Below, piece after piece: positions 9,237-18,919 of a stretch of 64,000 nt of DNA. The notes below the pieces were generated by a model, which was not told where the DNA came from, did no database searches, and saw only the letters and a list, made by a program, of their open reading frames with translations. The stretch is from the NCBI RefSeq assembly GCF_050717515.1, contig NZ_JBOITL010000013.1, positions 124,001 through 188,000 of the forward strand, written 5' to 3'. Position 1 is the stretch's first letter; the number at the start of each line of letters is the position of its first letter. Both the position numbers and the translations under genes were made by a program. This DNA comes from Clostridium_AD sp050717515 (GTDB lineage Bacteria; Bacillota; Clostridia; Clostridiales; Clostridiaceae).

Positions 9237-10811
9237 TTATTGATTTTTCGCTTCCTTAGTAAGTGCCTTGTAATTAGGTGAATCCTCACCAACTATTTTA
9301 TTCAATTTCCAGTTATATCCTTTAGCTTCATCATAAACAAGGAAATATAATGCTACAAAGGAACCGGAACCGCTTTTATTCTTTTTATCCTCCTTATAAG
9401 TAATACTTCCATAAACATATTTTATATTTTCAAAACCCTTCTTGAATAATATTTCACTAGTTTTAAAGGTCTTCGCTTCCTCAGGTGTTATTTTATGATT
9501 ATTAGACCACCAGAAAAACAAATTACTTCCTTCAATTTCAGCATTAGTAATAGTTGATATTATTAAAGGACTAGCCATATTATTTATTGTCCCACTATTA
9601 ACAGTAGTTTTTGCTTTATCTGTTAACGCTATTTTACTTAAAGATATTGAGAAAGTATAACCAGTTGTTAATACTGATTTTATTTCCCCCGCTGTATTTT
9701 CCCTCTTAGCATTAACATATAGTACTCCCTTTTCTGAATCATATCTTTTGCCGGCTACATTAATACTCTTAGTAAAACTATCCTTTACAGTAAATCCTTT
9801 ACCTCCAAAAAAGTTGGAATAAGTTACTGTTTCTTCTAATCCCTTTTCCCTTATAGCTTCAATAACTTTTTCATCAGAAAAAGTTGGCGATATTACTAAT
9901 GTAAAGTCCTCAGTGCTATTTTTAGCAATAGTAGCAATGCTCCATGCCTCATTTTCAAAAACAAGCTTGCACTTTATTTTCCCTGTAGTAGCCAGAAGTC
10001 CGCTATCTATAGAGGTTTTCACTACAATTTCTTCTTTCCCATTTTCCAAATCTGGTGTTCTTAAAGTTATACCAAGACTTTTAACATCTTGTCCACCTAA
10101 TGCTACTTTTGTTTCTGCAATGGTTATACTTAATTTATTCACGGCCTCAAAAAGCTTCTTTTCATCCATACCCACCACCGGTTTTATTGCAGTAACTTTA
10201 TCCAGTATAACTGAGTCACTTATTTTCCATTGATTTTTACCTTGGTATGTATATGCTACTGATACCAAAGCCTTTGCCTCAATAGCACCGTTGTTCAAAG
10301 TTAACGCTATTTTCATCTCATCTTTGCTCTTGTCTGTATTTCTAGTATTTATACTGAAGCTTTTCATGTTATCCTTGCTCATTTTTATGATTGTTCCTTT
10401 AGGAAGAGTTATTGCTTTTCCTATCAAGTCTCCCTTTATTCTCACTTCATCTACGGGTTTAACAATAAGATGCGTGTATGCAAACACCCCTCCTCCAATT
10501 ACAACTAATAAAGCTATTATAGGTATAATTACTTTCATACTCACAAATGTTTTCTTTAAAGAAGCAAAAAGCTTTTCTCTTTTATACTTCTTTATATCTT
10601 CTTCTGTTATTACAGGCATAGGCAGTGTGTCCTCATGTTTTTTCTCATTTTTATCCCCTGCAGGTGTATTCTCTTTTTTTATATTACTATTTTTTTTAGC
10701 ATTCTTCTTTACTTTCGAATTAGTGCATTCTCCTATTTTTCCTCCACAATATGGGCAAAATTTCAATCCATTAATATTAGTAAATTCATTCTTACAATTG
10801 TTACAAATCAT
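9237..10811 (-). CDS. Zinc-ribbon membrane-anchored protein
   Basis: Protein of 524 residues. It begins with a zinc ribbon, CNNCKNEF then CPYCGG (two CxxC pairs within residues 3-22), followed by a lysine-rich linker with KKNAKKNSNIKK. One transmembrane segment lies at about 93-113 (IIPIIALLVVIGGGVFAY). The remaining 400 residues should be outside the cell and are built from beta-rich repeats with no enzyme motif that I recognise. The pattern matches Firmicute zinc-ribbon membrane proteins of unknown function, where the cytoplasmic ribbon may sense or recruit something. GGAGGG precedes the ATG. It is a single gene between two gaps and is probably transcribed alone. Confidence 0.75.
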   Translation of the reverse strand: MICNNCKNEFTNINGLKFCPYCGGKIGECTNSKVKKNAKKNSNIKKENTPAGDKNEKKHEDTLPMPVITEEDIKKYKREKLFASLKKTFVSMKVIIPIIALLVVIGGGVFAYTHLIVKPVDEVRIKGDLIGKAITLPKGTIIKMSKDNMKSFSINTRNTDKSKDEMKIALTLNNGAIEAKALVSVAYTYQGKNQWKISDSVILDKVTAIKPVVGMDEKKLFEAVNKLSITIAETKVALGGQDVKSLGITLRTPDLENGKEEIVVKTSIDSGLLATTGKIKCKLVFENEAWSIATIAKNSTEDFTLVISPTFSDEKVIEAIREKGLEETVTYSNFFGGKGFTVKDSFTKSINVAGKRYDSEKGVLYVNAKRENTAGEIKSVLTTGYTFSISLSKIALTDKAKTTVNSGTINNMASPLIISTITNAEIEGSNLFFWWSNNHKITPEEAKTFKTSEILFKKGFENIKYVYGSITYKEDKKNKSGSGSFVALYFLVYDEAKGYNWKLNKIVGEDSPNYKALTKEAKNQ

Positions 10812-10945
10812 TTATTCCCTCCAAACATTCATGTAAATATATTAAATAAACAATATTTTGTATTCAGTATATTATATCCTGTTTACACACTATATTCAAA
10901 CATATTCACCAGTTTTAGCACCCTTAGTTAAAATTGCAAATAAAT

Positions 10946-12592
10946 TTAACGTACATTTTGATTTCTTAAACGAACCTTATTTCTGCCTTCATTTTTAACT
11001 TTATAAAGTTCTTCATCAGCAATTATATACATATCCTGTGAACTATTAAAATCTGCTCTAGAGCCATATACCCCGCCTATACTTATGGTTACTGGATAGC
11101 ACAGATTATTCCAAAGGTAATTAATATCGAGCTTTTCAATGGAACTACGAAGTAGCTCTGCAAATTCTAATACGCCCTTGTACTCAATGTCCTTAATAAA
11201 ACATAGGAATTCTTCTCCACCAACTCTTCCAAGTATTCCATATTTATTTCCAAAAACACTCTTTAGGCAATCTGCAATTTTTTTAAGACAAATATCACCT
11301 TTAATATGTCCATAATAATCATTATAACGTTTAAAATAATCAATATCTATCATTAAAAGTGCTAAATTAATGGACTTTATTTCACTTTCATTCCACACCT
11401 CCGAGATATAACTCTTTACCCCTCTCCTATTAGATATATTGGTAAGTTCATCAAATACTGCCTCTATGCTTAAATTTCTATTTGCTTTTTCCATTATATC
11501 AAGTCGAAGGTTTTGATTCCCAATATCCATCTCCAATTGTTTGTTTAATTTTGTAATCTTTTCAACTTCCTCTCCATTAAATAATTTATTAAGCTCAATT
11601 TTTATTATTTCAAGCTTATGTGAGATTACTGTAGTTTCCATTTCTTGCTCCATTATATGATATTTTTTATAAAATTCCAGCGATAATTCAAAATCCCCTT
11701 TTCTCTCATAAAATTCAGTTATAATCTTATATATTTGGCTTAATTTTTTTCTAGCATTTATTTCTTCTCCGTATTTAATGGCTTTATTGAGATAGAATAA
11801 AAAAAGCCCTTCGTTTTCAATGATTTCAAGTTCTGCAAGATTTATAAGTACATCAATTGAAAAAAACTTATTTTCTATCCCCTTTAATTGATCAAGAGCA
11901 TTATTATAACATTCTCTTGCCTTATCATATTCCTTCTGGATAAAATGTATTTTCCCTATTTTATTTTCAACTTCTGAAAGAGCAGTAATATTATTATTTT
12001 CAATTAAAATATCATAACTCTTTTTATAACATTCAAAGCTGTAAGCGTAATCTTTCTTTATAAAATATATTTCGCCCAAATTTTCTAATATAACTGCTAT
12101 GTAGGTCTTATAATTATATTTTTCACATAAAATCATTGCACTGTTATAAGATACTAGTGCCTGGCTAACATTTCCCACTTCTTTATACACTTCACCTATA
12201 TTGTTTAATATTCTGCTCATTGTAAGCGAATCTTCTGTCTCTTCTAACATATGTAATGCTCTTAAAAAATTTTCAAGTGCTGTCTCGTACATAGCATTAT
12301 AAAAATATACAACCCCTATAAGGTTTAATGCCCCTGCTAATTCCACAGGTTTATTATAAATCTCAAATAGCTTAGAAGCATCAAAAGCATAATTAAAACA
12401 GTCATTAAGTTTTGTCATTGACCTACAAGCCAGTGCCATAGCAAACAATGCGTAAGCCTCTTCCAGCTTTAACTTATTCGCCTTTGCAATATCATAAGCC
12501 TCCTTACTCATGTCAAAAGCAAGGCTTGGTTGCTTAAACGAAATCACTTTTGCCTCTTTAATTTTATTCATAACTACTGTTGAAACGTTCAT
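10946..12592 (-). CDS. TPR-GGDEF diguanylate cyclase
   Basis: Soluble protein of 548 residues. Residues 1-325 form seven or so tetratricopeptide repeats (for example ALNLIGVVYFYNAMYETALE and ILNNIGEVYKEVGNVSQALV), then a coiled coil to about 385 and a GGDEF domain to the end. The active-site loop reads GRVGGEEFLCF, a functional GGEEF, with upstream DELTNISNRRG and DIDYFKRYND. It should make cyclic di-GMP. No RxxD inhibitory site is visible immediately before the GGEEF. Such TPR-GGDEF proteins are common in clostridia; the TPR part probably binds a protein partner that sets activity. AGGGGGA lies before the ATG. Confidence 0.9.
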   Translation of the reverse strand: MNVSTVVMNKIKEAKVISFKQPSLAFDMSKEAYDIAKANKLKLEEAYALFAMALACRSMTKLNDCFNYAFDASKLFEIYNKPVELAGALNLIGVVYFYNAMYETALENFLRALHMLEETEDSLTMSRILNNIGEVYKEVGNVSQALVSYNSAMILCEKYNYKTYIAVILENLGEIYFIKKDYAYSFECYKKSYDILIENNNITALSEVENKIGKIHFIQKEYDKARECYNNALDQLKGIENKFFSIDVLINLAELEIIENEGLFLFYLNKAIKYGEEINARKKLSQIYKIITEFYERKGDFELSLEFYKKYHIMEQEMETTVISHKLEIIKIELNKLFNGEEVEKITKLNKQLEMDIGNQNLRLDIMEKANRNLSIEAVFDELTNISNRRGVKSYISEVWNESEIKSINLALLMIDIDYFKRYNDYYGHIKGDICLKKIADCLKSVFGNKYGILGRVGGEEFLCFIKDIEYKGVLEFAELLRSSIEKLDINYLWNNLCYPVTISIGGVYGSRADFNSSQDMYIIADEELYKVKNEGRNKVRLRNQNVR

Positions 12593-12768
12593 TATAAAAA
12601 TTTCCCCCTAAAATATAAAATTAGTTGTACTTGTTTATTTATACATTAACTATTCTACACATTCCACTTTTTTCCTTTATCTTTCAAGCAATTCATCAAG
12701 CAAAGAAATATTTTATTATATTGTGGGTGAATTTGTTATATATTATCATGAATTTGCTACTTAAAAAA

Positions 12769-12810
12769 GAAACCCCTTACTTAATACATTATTATTAAGT
12801 AAGGGGTTTC
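12769..12810. terminator. Strong terminator after ECF sigma operon
   Basis: Perfect 18-bp stem GAAACCCCTTACTTAATA with its complement, six-base loop, flanked by A-run and T-rich sequence. It follows the last gene of the sigma-factor operon (stop at 12816, minus strand). Confidence 0.92.
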
Positions 12811-12815
12811 TTTAT

Positions 12816-13121
12816 TTATAATACACATCTAAACTCTGCCATATGAGTAATTACATACTCCATACATCCCATACCCATTGCAAAGAATGAAACAATTATT
12901 ATTAGGATTATTGCTTTGAAATCGTATTTCATTATCTCTTCCTTGTTTATTACATAGGCCACAATAATTTCAATTCCTAGTAGAACTAAAACTAGGGGCC
13001 ACAGCGATGCTACTCGTAAATAATTAATGCTTGGATTTATTAAACGTAGTAAAAACATTATTCCAAACATAACTAAAACTATTCCGGTGGTAAATGTGCC
13101 CACTCTACGTCCCTTAATCAT
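12816..13121 (-). CDS. Small LiaI/LiaF-like membrane protein of sigma operon
   Basis: Membrane protein of 101 residues with three hydrophobic segments (GTFTTGIVLVMFGIMFLL, VASLWPLVLVLLGIEIIVAY, FKAIILIIIVSFFAMGMG). The second, with the LWPLVLVLLGIEII motif, is typical of the membrane parts of LiaI/LiaF and related envelope-stress proteins. Its ATG overlaps the stop of the preceding gene by 8 bases, so the two are translationally coupled. It is the last gene of the ECF sigma operon and is followed directly by a strong terminator. Function is not known; the context suggests an envelope-stress target or sensor. Confidence 0.7.
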   Translation of the reverse strand: MIKGRRVGTFTTGIVLVMFGIMFLLRLINPSINYLRVASLWPLVLVLLGIEIIVAYVINKEEIMKYDFKAIILIIIVSFFAMGMGCMEYVITHMAEFRCVL

Positions 13122-13638
13122 TCATATCACACTCTCTTTTCTTACCAATAATAAGTTTTGCACCCACAACAATTATTGCAACCCCTATTATTATTTGAGG
13201 AGCCACACGTGTTATATTATTGATAACTCTATATACTCCGTCTGGCATATAACTAGCTAAGCTATTTATAATATTATTCCATATTAAGTAGGCACCAAAC
13301 AGTAATAGTAGTATTCCTGACCACAAGCTGTGTTTTTTTAATATACCTTTATCTATTTTTGCAAATTCATCAAGAGAAAACAAATAATTATCCTCTAAAA
13401 GTAAGAATTCTTCCTCTGTTGAATAACGTTTGTTCATACAATCGAAAAATGAATAAAACCAGATTAATGGTAAAAAAAAGAGCAGTGTGCCTATAGAAAG
13501 TGAACTAGAAAGAAATATTAAAAAGAAAAATGCTGCCATAAGTGATAGTCCCATCTTCATAAAGCCCAAATACATGTGACCTGCTCCAGGTAAAAGCGAA
13601 AAACAAAAGGTTAAAAATTTACTTCTTTCCTTTTTCAT
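13114..13638 (-). CDS. Polytopic membrane protein of sigma operon
   Basis: Protein of 174 residues. The N-terminus (FLTFCFSLLPGAGHMYLGF, then two hydrophobic helices and WFYSFFDCMNKRY) resembles the TM2/DUF5683-type small membrane module with its PGAGHMYLG motif. A 25-residue cytoplasmic stretch follows, then two more helices (WSGILLLLFGAYLIWN and IIIGVAIIVVGAKLII), the last again LiaI-like. It overlaps the anti-sigma gene by 20 bases; GGAGG lies nine bases before its ATG. It probably acts with the next gene in the membrane. No enzymatic motif is seen. Confidence 0.7.
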   Translation of the reverse strand: MKKERSKFLTFCFSLLPGAGHMYLGFMKMGLSLMAAFFFLIFLSSSLSIGTLLFFLPLIWFYSFFDCMNKRYSTEEEFLLLEDNYLFSLDEFAKIDKGILKKHSLWSGILLLLFGAYLIWNNIINSLASYMPDGVYRVINNITRVAPQIIIGVAIIVVGAKLIIGKKRECDMND

Positions 13639-14077
13639 TATTAAAAACCTCCAAATTAATTATTTTTTGCGAGAAATTATTAAGACTTTTATTAATTGTG
13701 TTAATAGTACTTAAACTCATTGGGTTTACATCCAATGTTTTGGTTTTAGTATTGGCCAGAAAATTTAATCCATTTGAAAAAACAAACATCAATGCTATAC
13801 TTGCTGCCATTGCCACCCTAAGAGAATAAAACACAAACTGAGTATTTTTTTCTTTTCTCTTTTTTATTTTGCACATTATTTCCTGCTGGAATCCCAAAGG
13901 AGCCTCTACAAGTTCATTATCATTAAAACTACTGGCTAGAACATCCGCACAACCTTCACAATTGGAAATATGTTCCGATAATAAAACTAGTTCATTATCA
14001 CTTAGAGAACCCTCTTTAAATGCTTTTAGTGATGTTTTAGTTAAATGGACCTTTTCCTCGAATAGTGTACCACTCAC
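13619..14077 (-). CDS. Membrane anti-sigma factor with zinc-binding ZAS motif
   Basis: Protein of 152 residues. The cytoplasmic N-terminal half carries the anti-sigma zinc finger HISNCEGC (HxxxCxxC) with helices that match the sigma-binding ZAS fold; one transmembrane helix follows (VAMAASIALMFVFSNGLNFL), then a short external tail of about 50 residues. The start is GTG at 14077, six bases after GGAGGA, and it overlaps the TGA of the sigma gene as GTGA, which couples their translation. It should hold the sigma factor encoded just upstream at the membrane until a signal arrives. The frame opens upstream at an ATG (14095) that lacks a ribosome binding site. Confidence 0.88.
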   Translation of the reverse strand: MSGTLFEEKVHLTKTSLKAFKEGSLSDNELVLLSEHISNCEGCADVLASSFNDNELVEAPLGFQQEIMCKIKKRKEKNTQFVFYSLRVAMAASIALMFVFSNGLNFLANTKTKTLDVNPMSLSTINTINKSLNNFSQKIINLEVFNNEKGKK

Positions 14078-14583
14078 ATTAACTCCTCCTTCCATAAAAC
14101 CTTCAACAGTTTTTTTGATCTATAAAGATGGGTTTGCAATGTTTTCAAACTTTGACCTGTATCTTTTGCCATATCGGAAAGTTTAATATCTTCACAAAAA
14201 TAGTTTACGGCCACTGCCCTATAAGGCTCTTTTAATTTTCCACATAAATTATATACCTTTTCCCTACTATGTTTTTTTAAAAGCGTATCCTCCGGTAAAT
14301 CTCCAGTATCCATTAAGCCATCAAAATCTTCATTAGATAAACTATGAATTGCTCTTGCAGGGCTTTTAAGAAAATCTTTACACTTATTTGTAGCAATTGT
14401 TGTAAGCCAAGCCTTAAAATTCACCCCATCAAATTTATGGAAGTTAGTATAGGCAGACAAAAAAGTTTGTTGTGCCAAATCTTCTGCATCAAAGTAATTT
14501 TTTGTAAAGGAAAGGCATATAGTAATGATTAAGCGTTCATATTGTTTTATATAGTTTGCAAACTGTTCTTTTTGAATAACCAT
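14074..14583 (-). CDS. ECF-type RNA polymerase sigma factor
   Basis: About 169 residues with region 2 (YERLIITICLSFTKNYFDAEDLAQQTFL, containing the DAEDLAQ signature) and region 4 (PYRAVAVNYFCEDIKLSDMAKDTGQSL, a helix-turn-helix). It is the first gene of a four-gene operon with its anti-sigma factor and two membrane proteins. Sigma factors of this type usually drive their own operon. The start is uncertain: the ATG at 14583 follows AAAAAAGGGGTG at very short spacing; the frame remains open to 14640. The signal and regulon cannot be read from here; the LiaI-like companions point to envelope stress. Confidence 0.9.
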   Translation of the reverse strand: MVIQKEQFANYIKQYERLIITICLSFTKNYFDAEDLAQQTFLSAYTNFHKFDGVNFKAWLTTIATNKCKDFLKSPARAIHSLSNEDFDGLMDTGDLPEDTLLKKHSREKVYNLCGKLKEPYRAVAVNYFCEDIKLSDMAKDTGQSLKTLQTHLYRSKKLLKVLWKEELM

Positions 14584-14809
14584 CACCCCTTTTTTGTCCT
14601 TACACTTAATATAACGATTATGAATATAAAAACACTTCAATTTTATAAAATATTAATTTATTATTAGAAAATAATATTAACGAGAACTCCATCTAAATGT
14701 TAATAAATATCTAATAATAATTATTATTGTTTACAATTGTATTAAAGTATAGTAATATGAAAACAATAGAAAAACATAATAAGATATATTTTGAAAGGAA
14801 GAGATTAAA

Positions 14810-15928
14810 TTGAAAATTGAAAAACTACTCCAACCTAGAATTTTAGGTTCATCAATAAATGTAAAAAACCCTATAGTTATGGCACCTATGACAACTTTTT
14901 CAGGAAACCCTGATGGAACTGTATCTGAGGCAGAACTCAGTTATTATAAGGCCAGGTCAAAAGGTGTAGGAATTGTAATTACTGCTGCAACCTATGTAAG
15001 CCTAACCGGCAAAGGTTTTCCAGGCCAATTTGCTGCCTATGATAACAGCTTTTTACCAGGACTAAAACAATTAGCAGAAACTATAAAGGGAGAAGGCGCA
15101 TTGGCAATTCTACAAATATTTCACGGAGGTAGAATGGCAATCCCTGCTGATATACCAGATGGACAGACTATTAGTGCCAGCGCAGTAGCACCAGAAAGAC
15201 CAGGCGCAATGACCCCTAGAGAAATGACAGAAGCAGAGATCCAAGATACCATTAAAGCCTTTGGTGAAACAGCAAAATTAGCTATAGAAGCCGGTTTTGA
15301 TGGTGTTGAAATTCACGGGGCTAACACATATTTATTACAACAATTTTTTTCACCTCATTCCAACCGCAGACAAGATAATTGGGGCGGAAATGTAGAAAAA
15401 CGAATGAATTTTCCATTGGCTATTATAGCAGAAGTTAAAAAAGTAGTAAAACAAAACGCTAGTGATAGTTTTATAGTAGGCTACCGTTTTTCACCAGAAG
15501 AAATGGAGAACCCAGGTATAACTTTAGAAGATACTCTTTTATTTCTAGATGTATTAGCAAATCAAGGACTAAGTTACTTGCATAGTTCAATAATGGATTT
15601 TTGGCAAAGCTCAATGAGAAATACAAAAACTACAAGTCCTATTATTTGCAAAATACTGGACAAGATACATGGTAGAGTACCATTCATTGGCGTGGGTTCC
15701 ATCCACACACCAGAGGATGCCATTAAGGCATTGGATAGTGGTGTAGATTTTATATCCCTTGGCAGAGAGATAATTATGGAACCAGAGTGGATTCTCAAAG
15801 TTCAAAGTGGAAAAATATCAGAAATACGTACTACCTTGAGTAAAACTCAAGAAAACGCACTAGATATACCAGCGCCACTTTGGAATGCAATTATAAACAC
15901 ACCTGGTTGGTTCCCAATTACAGAATAA
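14810..15928 (+). CDS. Old Yellow Enzyme family NADH:flavin oxidoreductase
   Basis: FMN-dependent oxidoreductase of 372 residues, a single TIM barrel of about the usual short OYE length. Visible family motifs are NPIVMAPMTTF near the N-terminus, LQIFHGGRMA, the substrate-binding pair in GVEIHGANTYLLQQFFSPHSNRR (His and Asn), DNWGGN.EKRMNFP, and the phosphate-binding end VGSIHTPEDA then ISLGREIIMEP. It lacks the Fe-S domain of 2,4-dienoyl-CoA reductases. It likely reduces activated alkenes; the natural substrate is unknown. The start is TTG at 14810 after AAGGAAGAG. It is divergent from the ECF sigma operon across 226 bases and is followed by its own terminator. Confidence 0.92.
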   Translation: MKIEKLLQPRILGSSINVKNPIVMAPMTTFSGNPDGTVSEAELSYYKARSKGVGIVITAATYVSLTGKGFPGQFAAYDNSFLPGLKQLAETIKGEGALAILQIFHGGRMAIPADIPDGQTISASAVAPERPGAMTPREMTEAEIQDTIKAFGETAKLAIEAGFDGVEIHGANTYLLQQFFSPHSNRRQDNWGGNVEKRMNFPLAIIAEVKKVVKQNASDSFIVGYRFSPEEMENPGITLEDTLLFLDVLANQGLSYLHSSIMDFWQSSMRNTKTTSPIICKILDKIHGRVPFIGVGSIHTPEDAIKALDSGVDFISLGREIIMEPEWILKVQSGKISEIRTTLSKTQENALDIPAPLWNAIINTPGWFPITE

Positions 15929-15952
15929 TTCTTTTATAAGTATAAATCTTTC

Positions 15953-16005
15953 TATAACAAAAGTGCCATATATGAAATTAATTCACACCTGGCACTTTTG
16001 TTATA
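15953..16005. terminator. Bidirectional terminator
   Basis: Perfect 16-bp stem TATAACAAAAGTGCCA/TGGCACTTTTGTTATA between the convergent OYE gene (plus) and the osmolyte transporter operon (minus). The loop is 21 bases. Confidence 0.85.
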
Positions 16006-16031
16006 TACTTAACCTTTAGTGAAATACTCTA

Positions 16032-17624
16032 CTATTTAATCAATTTACGTTCTCTCAAAAAGTCTTCTGCAACTTTTTCTGGCTTTTGACTAAGCTTATC
16101 CACCTTATAATTTAAATCTATCATGGCCTTATCATCAATCTTTCCAGCTAATTCATTAATTAAAGGTTTAAGCTCTGGATGTTTTTTAAGAGTTTTATTA
16201 TTAATTGTTGGCACGGCATCATAAGGCGGAAAAAAATGTTTGTCATCTTTTAAAACCTTAAGCTTAAATGCCTTTAGCAATCCCTCTGTACTAAACGCAT
16301 CTAGAACATCTGTTTTAGTACTATTTAAAGATGTATATCTTAAGCCACCATCAATTGCTCTAACAGCTTCAAAATTCAAGTTATATAATTTATTTAATCC
16401 CAAATAACCATCTTCTCTATTACTAAATTCTATTGTACAACCTAGTACAAGTTTGTTACCTACCTTTGCTAGGTCCGAGACAGTCTCTAAATTGTATTTT
16501 TGAGCAGTGTCTTGACTTACAGCTAATGCATAAGTATCGTTAAACCCAAGAGGCTTTAGCCATGTTATTGCGTAGTGTTTACTAGAATAATCACTTACAA
16601 CTTCATAAGTCTTATGCGGGTCACTAATAGGTTTTTTCTTCATAATATCAACTAAAGCAGTCCCAGTATACTGTGGGCACACATCTAGTTTACCAGCTTT
16701 TAAGGCAGTAAAGGCTATGGCTGAACCTCCTAAATTAAATTTTCTTTGTACTTTTAAGTCTGTATTTTTTTCTATTAATATTGATAACATATTTCCTAAT
16801 ATGGTTTGCTCATTGCTATTAGAAGAACCTACAACAATTACATCATTCTTTCTATTAAACATAAATACACCGCTAACTACCATAATAACTATTAAGCTAC
16901 TAGCTACAATTTTTTGCATATTGTTAAACTTATATTTTTTCTTCTTAGACAATTTAATTGTGCCATCCGCTTTTCTGATTCCTGGTGGGGTTACCCCTTT
17001 TTCGATTTTCCCTACAATAAAATCCATTAATAGTGCAAGTAAACATGCAGGAATTGCTCCGGCTAAAACCATATAGTTATCTACAGTCTGTACTCCTGAA
17101 AATACCATATATCCAAGTCCACCCGCTCCTATAATGGCAGCAATTGTCATAAGTCCAACCGCAGTAACTGCTGCTACTCTTATGCCTGTCATAATTATTG
17201 GAAGCGCAAGTGGTATTTGAACAAGTTTAAGTATTTGTTTATTTGTCATACCCATCCCTTTAGAAGACTCAATTACATCTGGATTTATATTCATAAGTCC
17301 AGTATAGGTATTTTTTATAATAGGAAGTAAGGAGTATAAAAACACCATAAGTATTGCTGGCCTGCTACCTATTCCAAGAACTGGTATTAAAAAACCTAAT
17401 AATGCCAAACTAGGGACTGCTTGTATTACATTTGCAAAACCTATAACTGGCCCGGATAATTTTTTAACTCTAGATATTAATATACCTAGTGGAACCCCAA
17501 CAATTATAGCTATAATTACAGCAAGTACCGTTAATTGAATATGTTCAACTGTTAAATTTATTATCTCACCTTGTCTTAAAACTACAAAGTCATTAAATTT
17601 AGAGATTGAATTTAATATATTCAT
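16032..17624 (-). CDS. OpuC-like ABC transporter permease fused to substrate-binding domain
   Basis: Fusion of 530 residues. Residues 1-215 are the permease, with about six helices and the BPD_transp signature around ASLLPIIKNTYTGLMNINP. After a further helix (ASSLIVIMVVSGVFMF, about 240-255) comes an extracellular binding domain of the OpuAC/OsmX type: it starts VGSSNSNEQTILGNM and includes GLRYTSL and FFPPYDAVPT. Such transporters import glycine betaine, carnitine or choline for osmoprotection. The ATG overlaps the stop of the ATPase gene by one base (TAATG), so the two genes form one operon. The exact substrate cannot be read. Confidence 0.9.
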   Translation of the reverse strand: MNILNSISKFNDFVVLRQGEIINLTVEHIQLTVLAVIIAIIVGVPLGILISRVKKLSGPVIGFANVIQAVPSLALLGFLIPVLGIGSRPAILMVFLYSLLPIIKNTYTGLMNINPDVIESSKGMGMTNKQILKLVQIPLALPIIMTGIRVAAVTAVGLMTIAAIIGAGGLGYMVFSGVQTVDNYMVLAGAIPACLLALLMDFIVGKIEKGVTPPGIRKADGTIKLSKKKKYKFNNMQKIVASSLIVIMVVSGVFMFNRKNDVIVVGSSNSNEQTILGNMLSILIEKNTDLKVQRKFNLGGSAIAFTALKAGKLDVCPQYTGTALVDIMKKKPISDPHKTYEVVSDYSSKHYAITWLKPLGFNDTYALAVSQDTAQKYNLETVSDLAKVGNKLVLGCTIEFSNREDGYLGLNKLYNLNFEAVRAIDGGLRYTSLNSTKTDVLDAFSTEGLLKAFKLKVLKDDKHFFPPYDAVPTINNKTLKKHPELKPLINELAGKIDDKAMIDLNYKVDKLSQKPEKVAEDFLRERKLIK

Positions 17625-18751
17625 TACGCCTCTACCTCCTGGTTAATATACTGGTTGCTTAAAACTATTAATAAGCTATTCTCAGTAATTAATCCAACTA
17701 ATTTTGAACTATCATCTACAACTGGCACATATCCAATTTGAAGTTCATTCATTAAATTTAGTATATCTATTAGAGAATCATTTAAATTAACAGTTTTAAT
17801 TTCGCGTCCCATAATAGTATCTACCTTTATAGACCCTAGGGTATTTCTTCTAATATTTTTTAGCGTAACAATTCCCTCTATAATATTTTCTTTATTAACA
17901 ATTAATAAACTGTCTACTTTATGTGACTTCATGATTTCTACAGCTTGAACTACTGTTCTGCTACCGATAATTTTAATTGGATCAGTAATCATAATATCCT
18001 TAGCTTTTATAAACTCCGGCTGTTGCCATATTCTATTTTTCCCTATAAACTCTTTAACAAAATCATTAGCAGGGTTGTTTAAAATTTCTTCTGGACTATC
18101 AAACTGAAGGATATTCCCGTCCTTCATAATACAAATTCTATCACCAAGCTTAAGTGCTTCATCCATATCATGAGTTACGAAAACTATTGTTTTTTTAAAC
18201 TCTTGCTGAAGACTAAACAATTCATCTTGAAGCTGATTTCTTGTAATTGGGTCTAGTGCACTAAAGGGCTCGTCCATAAGAATTATATCCGGATTTGTTG
18301 CCCAGGCTCTTGCTACTCCAATTCTTTGCTGCTGACCTCCACTGAGTTCACAGGGATATCTGTCTGCATACTGCGCAGGTTCCATCCCTACCATTTTAAA
18401 AAGCTCATTTGTTCTTTCAATTATCTTATCTTCTGACCAATTTTCCAGTCTTGGTATTAATCCAATATTTTCTCCTACAGTCATATGTGGTAAAAGTCCT
18501 GTTTGCTGTATGACATATCCCATATTCCGCCTAAGCTTAATGGTATCCTCCTTTAATATATCTTTACCATCTAGGTATATATTTCCCGAAGTTGGTGTAA
18601 TTAACTTATTAATCATTTTTAAAGTCGTGGTTTTACCACAACCACTTTGTCCTACTATAACTATAAACTCTCCCTTATTTACAGTAAAACTAATATCCTT
18701 AATTACGGTTTGATTTTTAAAAACTTTTGTTATATTCTTAAACTCTAACAT
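17624..18751 (-). CDS. OpuC-like ABC transporter ATPase with CBS domains
   Basis: ATP-binding subunit of 375 residues. Walker A is VGQSGCGKTTTLKMI, the signature is ELSGGQQQRIGVARA, Walker B IILMDEPFSALDP and the switch histidine lies in VFVTHDMDEALKLGD. Two CBS domains occupy about 250-370 (MITDPIKIIGSRTVVQAVEIM and MGREIKTVNLNDSLIDILN); in OpuA-type systems these sense ionic strength or nucleotides. AGGAGAGG precedes the ATG at 18751; an ATG 15 bases upstream lacks a site. First gene of a two-gene operon with the permease-binding protein fusion. Confidence 0.92.
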   Translation of the reverse strand: MLEFKNITKVFKNQTVIKDISFTVNKGEFIVIVGQSGCGKTTTLKMINKLITPTSGNIYLDGKDILKEDTIKLRRNMGYVIQQTGLLPHMTVGENIGLIPRLENWSEDKIIERTNELFKMVGMEPAQYADRYPCELSGGQQQRIGVARAWATNPDIILMDEPFSALDPITRNQLQDELFSLQQEFKKTIVFVTHDMDEALKLGDRICIMKDGNILQFDSPEEILNNPANDFVKEFIGKNRIWQQPEFIKAKDIMITDPIKIIGSRTVVQAVEIMKSHKVDSLLIVNKENIIEGIVTLKNIRRNTLGSIKVDTIMGREIKTVNLNDSLIDILNLMNELQIGYVPVVDDSSKLVGLITENSLLIVLSNQYINQEVEA

Positions 18752-18919
18752 ATTACCTCTCCTCAATAAACTAATAAAAATCAGCTAATGTTTGTTAATT
18801 ATAACTGACAACTTATATAATATCATAGGATTGTATGTTTACATAACTCCATAAACTAAGAACAAATGTTATAGTTCTATGAATATTAGGATATAGTTTA
18901 CATAGTGGTAAAAATGAAA

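Noticed and set aside
10291..10931. Plus-strand ORFs of 181 and 98 codons opposite the zinc-ribbon gene
   Set aside because: Hydrophobic shadows of a Lys-rich coding region; no ribosome binding site and no family motif.
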